From CAZMNY01 sp964567745 (GTDB lineage: Bacteria; Planctomycetota; Planctomycetia; Pirellulales; Pirellulaceae): DNA of 64,000 bases. This document shows, piece by piece, positions 17,062 through 23,843 of this stretch. Location: positions 252,738 to 316,737 of the forward strand of contig CAZMNY010000002.1 of NCBI GenBank assembly GCA_964567745.1, given 5' to 3'. The position numbers and the translations under genes were made by a program. Under the pieces are notes generated by a model. It had not been told where the DNA came from, made no database searches, and worked only from the letters and a program-made list of their open reading frames with translations. How positions within the stretch are numbered: position 1 is the stretch's first letter; each line of letters opens with the position of its first letter.

Positions 17062-18501
17062 ATGCCCAAACACGCTATTCCATTTGCGGTCGCCATTGCC
17101 GCCCTGTTTGTCGGAAGTGTCGCGCTCGCGAAACCGCCTTTGACGGAAGGCGAACAGGATCCGGTGATGAAAGACCTTGATCCCTACATGATCGATGCTC
17201 TGTATGGCGCCGACTCAAAAGGGCATACCGGCCGGTTTGGCGCCGAGGGTGGAATGGCCGAGCTGCTGAGCGACCCAAAGTTTATCGAGCTGATCAAGAA
17301 GCATCGTCTCAAACTTTTCAACGGTCCCATGCTGGGAGATGTTAGGCCGACGTCGGTAAAATTTTGGGTCCGCACCGCGGGCGCGGCTTTCGTTCAGGTC
17401 GTTGTCGGCAAGCATGCATCGGCGACGGTTCGGACAGAGTCTGCGGACGACTACACGGCGGTCATGACCGTCAACGGCCTGAAGCCGTTCACCGACTATG
17501 CGTACCGCGTCGTCATTGATGGAGAGACGATCACTCGCGATTCATTCCGATTTCGCACCGCGCCGAAGGCGGGCCAAAAGATCGAGTTCCACGTCACTTT
17601 TGGTTCCGGCTCGCGTTACGTTCCGGAGCACGAGTACGCTTGGAGCAACATGGCCAAGGCGCGGCCGCTGGCCTATCTGGGACTCGGCGACAATGTCTAC
17701 ATCGATGTCGTCAACCGACGAGGGGCGCAGCGACTGTTCTATTATCGTCGTTGCCTCAGCCCGGCCTATCGCGAACTCATTAACAGCGTTGGCATGTACG
17801 CCGTATGGGACGACCACGACATGGCCATGAACGACTCTTCCGGCGGGGCGGGGCTAAAAGCCGAGTGGAAGCGCCCCAACTGGAATGTGTTCAAGCAAAA
17901 CTGGAACAATCCACATTACGGAGCGGCGCCCGAGACACCGGGAACATGGCATTCGTTTTCGCTTGGCGATGTCGACTTCTTCATGACCGACGGTCGCTTC
18001 TACCGTGACAAGAACAACAAGACAATGCTCGGCCCCGTTCAAAAGAAATGGCTACTGGACGGACTGGCGAACGCCAAAGGAAAATTCAAAGTCATCGCCT
18101 CTGGGACGATGTTCGCCGACGGAGCGGACAAACGAGGCAAAGACTCCTGGGCGGGGACGTGGGCTCGTGATGAACGCGATGAGATTTTTGATTTGATCAA
18201 TAAGAAACGAGTCGACGGGGTAATTCTGATTTCAGGTGACCGGCATCGATCGGACATTTGGAAGATCGAACGACCGGCAGGCTACCCGCTCTATGAGTTT
18301 GTCTCGGCGAAAGTGACGAACCAGCATTCTCACAAAACCTTTGACAACGCGGTCTGGTCTTACAACAAAGGCAACTTCTGGGGGCAGCTTCAATTCAACC
18401 TGCGGCCGGACGATCCAGTCATGACCTTCAAGTGCGTCGACAGCAGCGGCAAAGTCGTCAAGAAGTTTCCACTCAAGCTCAGTGAGCTGAGCCATAAATA
18501 G
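17062..18501 (+). CDS. PhoD-like secreted metallophosphatase
   Basis: 479 residues with a signal peptide (MPKHAIPFAVAIAALFVGSVALAK). An N-terminal fibronectin-like region (about 90-175: GDVRPTSVKFWVRT, DYAYRVVIDGE) precedes a PhoD-type calcineurin-like domain. Metal-site motifs are visible as LGLGDNVYID, VWDDHDMAMND and ISGDRHRSD. PhoD enzymes are calcium/iron-dependent phosphodiesterases or alkaline phosphatases. The substrate here is probably extracytoplasmic organic phosphate. It is a monocistronic gene with an aggt site upstream of the ATG. Confidence 0.85.
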   Translation: MPKHAIPFAVAIAALFVGSVALAKPPLTEGEQDPVMKDLDPYMIDALYGADSKGHTGRFGAEGGMAELLSDPKFIELIKKHRLKLFNGPMLGDVRPTSVKFWVRTAGAAFVQVVVGKHASATVRTESADDYTAVMTVNGLKPFTDYAYRVVIDGETITRDSFRFRTAPKAGQKIEFHVTFGSGSRYVPEHEYAWSNMAKARPLAYLGLGDNVYIDVVNRRGAQRLFYYRRCLSPAYRELINSVGMYAVWDDHDMAMNDSSGGAGLKAEWKRPNWNVFKQNWNNPHYGAAPETPGTWHSFSLGDVDFFMTDGRFYRDKNNKTMLGPVQKKWLLDGLANAKGKFKVIASGTMFADGADKRGKDSWAGTWARDERDEIFDLINKKRVDGVILISGDRHRSDIWKIERPAGYPLYEFVSAKVTNQHSHKTFDNAVWSYNKGNFWGQLQFNLRPDDPVMTFKCVDSSGKVVKKFPLKLSELSHK

Positions 18502-18550
18502 GGGCTAGCATTACAATCGAAGCCATGTCCCGATCCTAGGTCGCGGTTGT

Positions 18551-19573
18551 TCAGGCACCGGTAAACTCGTTTCCGACTTTGCGAGCTCGTTCCGCCTTGT
18601 CAAGATTCACACCTAGGCGAATACCGACTTCGATTAAGATGTTCCAACCTGCCGCCAGGAAGACGAAGTTTTGCAGCTCTTCGACGCGTGTGACGACGAT
18701 GGTCGGGAAGATGGTTGGCTCAGTGGAGACGACGACGACGTTCAACCCAACACCGTCGACCAACGTTTCCTTGAATTTCTCCAACTCTTCCTCGAAGGGA
18801 TCGATGACGATCACAACATCACTGCTGTCCATGACTTCTTCGATGCCGTGAACCGCGTACGTGCCCTCGAGAAAGTCGCTCTTCTTGCGAGTGATTTCGT
18901 TCGTCTTCAGCGTCAATTCCTCAGCGACGCCATCGTTCTTTCCGGCGAAATAGATTGTTCCAGCATCGGCAATCGATTGAGTAATCGCCGAGTCGATTTC
19001 ACCCGTCAGCGCTGCCTCAATGGCGTCGGCGAGTGCTCCCAGTTTGTCGCCCAACGTGGCGCCCCGAAGTTGAGCCAGCAATTCCTGATAGAACAGCGCC
19101 TGCTCGGCCACGCTCTTCGTCGCCGCAACCGCCTGCTCCCAACCACATTTGAGAACAAACGTCTGCGCCGCGAAACGAGCGAGCGTCGTCTCTTCGCGCG
19201 CGGTCAATCCAAAGATTTTCGTGTTGCCCGCCTCAGTGAGTTGGTTGAGCAGCGAGATGGCCTCCTTCGTCGATCCGCTATTGGAAGCGGCAAACACCAC
19301 AAAGTTGGACAGGTCGTACTCAGCCGCTTGTCGTCCGCCCTCAGTAGCAATGTTGAGAAATCCGCCGTGTGACAGCTCGGTGCAAATCGCGTTCTTAGCC
19401 GGAAAAATGCGGCTCGAACCTTCGCCAGTCAGAAAGAGTTTTCCGGTGCTTTCGATGGCCCGTTTGACGTTGTCGACGTCGCCGAGCTTGAATTGCCGAA
19501 CAATCTCGGGCGTCTGCATCATTTCCTTGACCAGTTCAAACTGGCCATACTTGTGACTGGTATCCATGTCCAA
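18551..19573 (-). CDS. SIS-domain sugar isomerase/deaminase-like protein
   Basis: 340 residues with two SIS domains, the first showing LTGEGSSRIFPAK and AASNSGSTKEA, the phosphosugar-binding loop. The second covers about 180-330 with YFAGKNDGVAEELTLK. The layout is that of AgaS/GlmS-C-type enzymes that isomerise or deaminate aminosugar phosphates. It is the last gene of a minus-strand operon (PIG-L deacetylase, GATase-like, phosphofructokinase, this gene), 27 bp after the phosphofructokinase stop. That context suggests work on an amino sugar phosphate feeding glycolysis; the exact substrate is inferred only. Confidence 0.8.
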   Translation of the reverse strand: MDMDTSHKYGQFELVKEMMQTPEIVRQFKLGDVDNVKRAIESTGKLFLTGEGSSRIFPAKNAICTELSHGGFLNIATEGGRQAAEYDLSNFVVFAASNSGSTKEAISLLNQLTEAGNTKIFGLTAREETTLARFAAQTFVLKCGWEQAVAATKSVAEQALFYQELLAQLRGATLGDKLGALADAIEAALTGEIDSAITQSIADAGTIYFAGKNDGVAEELTLKTNEITRKKSDFLEGTYAVHGIEEVMDSSDVVIVIDPFEEELEKFKETLVDGVGLNVVVVSTEPTIFPTIVVTRVEELQNFVFLAAGWNILIEVGIRLGVNLDKAERARKVGNEFTGA

Positions 19574-19600
19574 CCTCTGCGTCTTTATCTAGGTCTCGAG

Positions 19601-20809
19601 TCACACTCGTTTGTTACTGAGCTGCGCGTACTTGGGCATCTCACCCACAAGCGGCCGAAGGTAATCCAAGAAGGCGTCCGTCACAAAGTTGCCCTCCGCA
19701 TTGATGAATTCGTCAGGCATTGGCTTTGCGTTAACCGCGACATCACTCAACGGGGCCGCGACATATTCGCATTTGTATTCAGCACCAGCGGGTCGCCGCA
19801 TCGCGACCATCACGCCAGTCGCACCCTCAGACGCCATCGTAACGGCGCGCCGCCCGCAGCCGTAGGCCTCGTCAATGTCAAGCGCCACAGCCCGATCCGC
19901 GGCGCACATGGGCAACGATTCAGTCACCTGAAATTCACCACGGAATCCGAATTCATCGGCGATAACCCGGTGCAGCGCCATCGCCGCGCTGGTGCCGCCC
20001 ATCGCGCCGAATTCGGTATTGCCAAACTTGTCCTTCGTTTCCGATGCCGAGACAGGCGTGCCGTCGGCGTAGGTGATGCCTTCCCCACAGACGACGGATA
20101 CGAATCCATGCTTCTCATGGCAGCGGCGTACGTCCGCAATGAACTTGTCGCGATCGAAAGGTCGTTCTGGGAAACACATGATATGAGGCGCATCCGCCTC
20201 AGAGATTTTTCCAGCGGCAGTCGCGCCAACGAGCCAACCGGCTTCACGTCCGATGCATTGAAAGATCACAAACTGGTCGACCTTCTGCATGTCGCGGGCA
20301 AGTACGCCGGCCTGTTGCACTGATAGCGCCATGTATCTGGCGGCGCTAGGAAAACCGGGCGTGTGATCGGTGCCAAACAAGTCGTTGTCGACGGTCTTGG
20401 CGATCCCGATCCCCGTGAGGCTGTAATCGTGAGCTTTCGCGTATGCCTCAACTCGATGGATTGTGTCCATCGTATCGTTGCCGCCGATCAGAAAGACGTA
20501 TCGAATATCGAACTTCGCCAGCGTTTCAAGCACCTTCGGTAGATGCTCGTCTTTGAGTTTCAGTCGGCACGAGCCCAGCGCGCTCGATGGAGTTGTCTTG
20601 AGCCGATCAAGCGTTTCCCTGCTCTCTGCGCCCAGGTCGATCACGTCCTGCTCCAAGAATCCTTCGATTCCGAATCGCATACCGAGCACGGACTTAATCG
20701 AGTCGCATTTCATCGCAGTGTCGACGACGCCAACGAGTGAGGCGTTGATTACTGACGTCGGGCCGCCGGATTGCCCGACGATCGCGTTACCCTTCATACC
20801 CTCGGGCAT
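19601..20809 (-). CDS. 6-phosphofructokinase, probably PPi-dependent
   Basis: 402 residues from an ATG with aggaa 7 nt upstream; a longer frame to 20923 overlaps the GATase-like gene. Nucleotide/PPi site motifs are GQSGGPTSVIN near the start and GGNDTMDT near residue 110. The catalytic/substrate loop reads IAKTVDNDL, then GTDHTPGFPSAA. The N-D-T in place of G-D-G-S and the K-T-V-D-N-D loop are the known marks of pyrophosphate-dependent enzymes. It would convert fructose-6-phosphate to the bisphosphate. It lies 59 bp after the GATase-like gene and 27 bp before the SIS gene in the same operon. Confidence 0.88.
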   Translation of the reverse strand: MPEGMKGNAIVGQSGGPTSVINASLVGVVDTAMKCDSIKSVLGMRFGIEGFLEQDVIDLGAESRETLDRLKTTPSSALGSCRLKLKDEHLPKVLETLAKFDIRYVFLIGGNDTMDTIHRVEAYAKAHDYSLTGIGIAKTVDNDLFGTDHTPGFPSAARYMALSVQQAGVLARDMQKVDQFVIFQCIGREAGWLVGATAAGKISEADAPHIMCFPERPFDRDKFIADVRRCHEKHGFVSVVCGEGITYADGTPVSASETKDKFGNTEFGAMGGTSAAMALHRVIADEFGFRGEFQVTESLPMCAADRAVALDIDEAYGCGRRAVTMASEGATGVMVAMRRPAGAEYKCEYVAAPLSDVAVNAKPMPDEFINAEGNFVTDAFLDYLRPLVGEMPKYAQLSNKRV

Positions 20810-20868
20810 ATTTCGTTTCCTGTCTGTTTGCTTGGATCGCAGAATGGCAATACCGTCTCGCTCGCCAT

Positions 20869-21621
20869 CTAAAGTTTTCCGGCGACCCATTTGACGAGAT
20901 TGCCAAAGAACTCGATGTACCAATCGCCGATCTCAACCTCTTCTCCGCTATCGGCCTGTAAGGCGTGTCGCCGCTGACCCCAATCGACGAAGCCGCCCGC
21001 CCAGTGTGGAGCGACGTCGCCTGCATAGCAAGCCACTCGGCCCTCTCCAGCATCGTCGACGACGAGCAACGGATCGAGGGACTCGGGCGAGAATCGAAAA
21101 TCACCATTTGAAAAGACGGCTGAATAACGTTTGATTGAAAGAACTGTGGCACCGCCTTCTTTGACCTGAAAGCGGTTGTAACCGTTGATCGCCGCGGCGT
21201 GCTCGGCGAATGGCAAGCCCGTTGTAATGGGATGGTCCGAGTCGGGCTGAATCATACAAGGCGCGTAGCTGTTGACTCGGTCATCGCTGCCTTTCATGAC
21301 AACCGGCAAGATCTCCGCAAGCGGCGTGTCGTGATAGTCGCCGCCCAGGCCCGTGAAGCTCTCCCAACCGCCAATCATCAGCAAGCCCATGCCGGTCTGA
21401 TGGCGAGCGAGGATCTGCTCGAAATCGGCCGGTGTGAACATGGCGGCCATGTAATCGCTGACGATGATCGCATCGCAGTCATTGGAAAGGTGGCTCGCTG
21501 AGAAGGCGACATCCGACGCGACGTAGTCAAAGTCGATGCCGTGAAAATGCATCACGCTTGCCAGATAGCTGGCGGCGCCTTGCAGCGCGGTATCGCCAAG
21601 ATACAGAACTTTCACGCTCAT
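20869..21621 (-). CDS. Glutamine-amidotransferase-like protein (class I GATase fold)
   Basis: 250 residues. The pattern VKVLYLGDTALQGAASYL at the start, DAIIVSDY near residue 55, LLMIGGWESFTGLGG, and a C-terminal GRVACYAGDVAPHWAGG matches the GATase1-like family of putative amidotransferases. The nucleophilic cysteine of true glutaminases is not evident at the G-G-W-E-S-F turn, so it may be a non-catalytic or differently acting relative. Its ATG overlaps the TGA of the PIG-L gene (TGATG), so translation is coupled. Role in the operon unknown. Confidence 0.7.
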   Translation of the reverse strand: MSVKVLYLGDTALQGAASYLASVMHFHGIDFDYVASDVAFSASHLSNDCDAIIVSDYMAAMFTPADFEQILARHQTGMGLLMIGGWESFTGLGGDYHDTPLAEILPVVMKGSDDRVNSYAPCMIQPDSDHPITTGLPFAEHAAAINGYNRFQVKEGGATVLSIKRYSAVFSNGDFRFSPESLDPLLVVDDAGEGRVACYAGDVAPHWAGGFVDWGQRRHALQADSGEEVEIGDWYIEFFGNLVKWVAGKL

Positions 21622-22466
21622 CACTCTCCGGCGATCTTCTTACTGTTCGGATCTTGAAACAGATGGTGGTGAGACTCAGGGTGATAGAAGTCGAAGATGA
21701 TCGTGCGGATATACTCCTGCGGGCCCGCGGCGCGGACGTTTTCGATCAGCGCCGAGATTTGCTTTTGCGATCGGAAAGCCGCGATCGCTTCAAGTTTTCT
21801 TTCGAAGGTCGCTTCGTCACTTTCAATCCGCAACGTGGGAGGCTCGGGGAAGTCGCAATAGACGGCAAGCTCATGCAGCGCCGGAGGCGACTCAAGCGGC
21901 ATACCCAACTCCGGCCAGATGCCACCCCTGGCATGAAACAAAGAAATCTGCAATTCCGAGTTGGTGACTTTATGGTCGGGATGCAGGTCGTTAATTGTGG
22001 GAACGATGACCTGCGTTGGTCTTATCTTTCGCAAGTAATACGTGAAGGCGTTTTGCAGGCCGGTAAATTCTCCAATCGCTCCCGGTTCATCCCCACCAGG
22101 CCGCCTTCCGGTGAACGCGCCAAGCTGGCAATCGGGAAACCCCAAGAAGTAGATCCGGTCTCGAGGAACGCCGAGTGAAATCAGGCTCTCATACGTTTCC
22201 GCTTGGCGCACCTTGGCAATGCTGTCCTTCTCATCCAGCGAACAATAGCCCATCGAGCCGTCTGTCACGACGAGCACATGCACTGGCACATTTTCGCGAT
22301 TGGCCAGTTGAATCGCCAGCCCCGCGCCCAACACCACGTCGTCGTCATGAGGGCTGACAAAACAGAAACACTCCCTGTCTGCCTGCCAATTCGGATAGAC
22401 GCAGGCGAGCGAGTCGCCGGCGAGTCTTTCGCCGCCATCAAGGCGTACTAATTCAAAACCAGTCAC
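21621..22466 (-). CDS. PIG-L/LmbE-family deacetylase
   Basis: 281 residues. The zinc-binding motif S-P-H-D-D-D (around residue 38, usual form P-H-x-D-D) and the later H-P-D-H-K (around 163) are both present. These define the PIG-L family, which removes N-acetyl groups from N-acetylglucosamine-type substrates. It heads a four-gene minus-strand operon with a GATase-like protein, phosphofructokinase and SIS isomerase, which fits deacetylation as a first step in using an acetylated amino sugar. The region just upstream contains the IS-interrupted small gene. Confidence 0.85.
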   Translation of the reverse strand: MTGFELVRLDGGERLAGDSLACVYPNWQADRECFCFVSPHDDDVVLGAGLAIQLANRENVPVHVLVVTDGSMGYCSLDEKDSIAKVRQAETYESLISLGVPRDRIYFLGFPDCQLGAFTGRRPGGDEPGAIGEFTGLQNAFTYYLRKIRPTQVIVPTINDLHPDHKVTNSELQISLFHARGGIWPELGMPLESPPALHELAVYCDFPEPPTLRIESDEATFERKLEAIAAFRSQKQISALIENVRAAGPQEYIRTIIFDFYHPESHHHLFQDPNSKKIAGE

Positions 22467-22502
22467 AATATGTTTATGTCTCCGCCACGATTGGCCATAG
22501 TG

Positions 22503-22831
22503 TCAAACCGGCCAATTATAGGCGTTCTTTAAACGGATTGGCGATGGGTCGATGCCAATGGCTGCAAGCCAATCAAACACTAGGCTCTGTCCCTTAATAC
22601 CAGTTGATGAGCATTCTTGCGATCGCGATGTAGATCATGGCGAGGTAGTGCTCGAGTTTTTTCTCGTAGCGGGTCGCGATTCGTCGAGCTTCCTTGATGT
22701 CAATTTCTATGCAATCCCAAATAAGGGACAGAGCCTAGGAGAGAAGGAGTCCGCCAAGCGACGTAGATCCATGAACCGATGGCGATCGGCAATACTACAT
22801 GCAAACTGAATTGTATCAAAACTCGGTTCAT
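22503..22831 (-). pseudogene. Small membrane protein gene split by an IS5-type insertion
   Basis: Reading on the minus strand from ATG 22831, the frame gives MNRVLIQFSLHVVLPIAIG..., a membrane-helix sequence ending at WRTPSLL, where the 151-bp element starts. Removing the element and one CTAG copy joins it in frame to VFDWLAAIGIDPSPIRLKN and a stop at 22503-22505, restoring 57 residues. The rejoined stretch reads as a natural continuation, which is good evidence that the insertion interrupted a real gene. The restored protein may itself be a remnant of a longer membrane protein, because the PIG-L gene begins only 36 bp further on. No function recognised. Confidence 0.65.
22584..22734 (-). mobile_element. 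Internally deleted IS5-family element (151 bp)
   Basis: Perfect 13-bp terminal inverted repeats gctctgtccctta (22584-22596 and 22722-22734) are flanked by CTAG on both sides (22580-22583, 22735-22738), a 4-bp target duplication usual for IS5-family elements. The interior keeps the last 33 codons or so of a transposase on the minus strand, ending A-R-M-L-I-N-W-Y-stop and preceded by Y-E-K-K-L-E-H-Y-L-A, the known C-terminus of IS5/IS427-type transposases. The rest of the transposase has been deleted, so it can move only with a transposase supplied elsewhere. Confidence 0.85.
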
Positions 22832-23039
22832 TGGCTGATCCCCAATATTGTGAACCGCGTACCCTACCGCTGGGCACCACACCATGCAAGTTTTGGCCAG
22901 CGTAAGAATGGGCACCCTCAGACGTAATCAAGCGGCTGAGCTACGAGACTCTGGCCTGCCGTAAGTCCCTTGTTTCACGGCGATTTGAGTTCGGCGGAGT
23001 TTTTTGACTTTACGGGGAAATCGCGTCGGCTGACTTTTT

Positions 23040-23177
23040 TCACCACACCCGCTTGATGTCGCACAACAGGTAGCCAGCTTCGCTTTCATCTGTCGTGTTG
23101 AGCGAGCGATGAACCTGCTTGCCGTTGACGCGGAAACATGCGTAATAGACATCGCCTCGTCGGCGTAGAGTTGCCAT
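23040..23177 (-). pseudogene. N-terminal remnant of a tyrosine recombinase/phage integrase
   Basis: 45 codons, MATLRRRGDVYYACFRVNG then KQVHRSLNTTDESEA, ending in a stop at 23040-23042. This is the typical N-terminal arm-binding start of phage and island integrases, which normally run 300-400 residues; the catalytic domain is missing. It lies 180 bp past the 3' end of tRNA-Leu, the usual place for an integrase of a tRNA-targeting element. It is evidence of a decayed integrated element. Confidence 0.65.
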
Positions 23178-23306
23178 GGCTTCCTCACTTGAGTCACTGC
23201 GAAAAGCGGCAATCTAGCCGCGAAAAAACCTGCAGTGCCCAAGTGCCACACGATGCCCGACGATTGCACGTTGTTGTCAAATTGTTGTCATCGGGGCTGG
23301 CAGCCA

Positions 23307-23342
23307 TAAAAAAAGGACTCGCGTCCGATGACGCAAGTCCTT
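23307..23342 (-). terminator. Rho-independent terminator of tRNA-Leu
   Basis: Stem of 12 pairs with one mismatch (aaggact-c-gcgtc and gacgc-a-agtcctt, loop cgat, 23313-23342), followed on the minus strand by a run of seven T. It begins 14 bp after the tRNA 3' end. Confidence 0.8.
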
Positions 23343-23356
23343 GCTTGGCAAAAGAG

Positions 23357-23438
23357 TGCGGGAGACAGGACTTGAACCTGCACGCCTTGCGGCACTAGAT
23401 CCTAAATCTAGCGCGTCTGCCAATTCCGCCACTCCCGC
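23357..23438 (-). tRNA. tRNA-Leu (anticodon UAG)
   Basis: 82 nt on the minus strand. The acceptor stem GCGGGAG (23438-23432) pairs with CTCCCGC (23364-23358), discriminator A at 23357. The anticodon arm CTAGA-TTTAGGA-TCTAG gives anticodon TAG, reading CUA/CUN leucine codons. The long variable arm and GGTTCAAGTCC T arm fit a class II leucine tRNA. CCA is not encoded. A strong terminator follows, and an integrase stump lies beyond, so the locus served as an integration site. Confidence 0.95.
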
Positions 23439-23540
23439 GGCTCGATTTGCTACATGGAAAGTTATTGGCTCGAACGAATTCCGTCAAGCTGTCCACAAAC
23501 GATACCACGCCGAATCGCGGTTCGCTCGGTTATGGCTATC

Positions 23541-23705
23541 TCAATGCCATTGGCAGTCGAGCCAATTCTGAACGAGTGGGTCAGGCGGCCCGAACAGAGT
23601 TAGCTCGGCGAGTCGCTCGGCCTCGGGCTGAGACAGACCGCCGTCGTGCTCCATAATCGCTGCGCGCTCTAAGACGAGTTCCATATCGATCGCTCCGAAT
23701 ATCAT
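23541..23705 (-). CDS. Small phage/plasmid-like protein
   Basis: 54 residues, MIFGAIDMELVLERAAIMEH then DGGLSQPEAERLAEL, ending NWLDCQWH. A strong aaaggag site stands 9 nt before the ATG. The stretch R-A-A-I-M-E-x-D-G-G-L-S-x-x-E-A-E-R-L-A is often seen in phage- and plasmid-borne small proteins and near the C-termini of replication proteins; its role is unknown. Together with the integrase stump it points to a decayed mobile element around tRNA-Leu. Short length lowers confidence, but the ribosome site and motif support it. Confidence 0.6.
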   Translation of the reverse strand: MIFGAIDMELVLERAAIMEHDGGLSQPEAERLAELTLFGPPDPLVQNWLDCQWH

Positions 23706-23843
23706 TGGCTGACTCTCCTTTGTTGACGGTGGCGAGCATCGCCTCAGCGGCGAAACGTCTCACCTGTGGAGAACACTATCGTTCGCCGCAGTGACTCGTT
23801 TGGTCACTCCGCCTCAAGAAAACAGAATCAGCGGGCCGGCCGT

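Noticed and set aside
22928..23269. A 113-codon minus-strand frame near tRNA-Leu
   Set aside because: The integrase-like protein sequence is in a different frame of the same DNA; this frame gives low-complexity sequence.
23581..23763. A 60-codon minus-strand frame upstream of tRNA-Leu
   Set aside because: A neighbouring frame has a strong ribosome site and a recognisable phage-type motif, so this one is a shadow.
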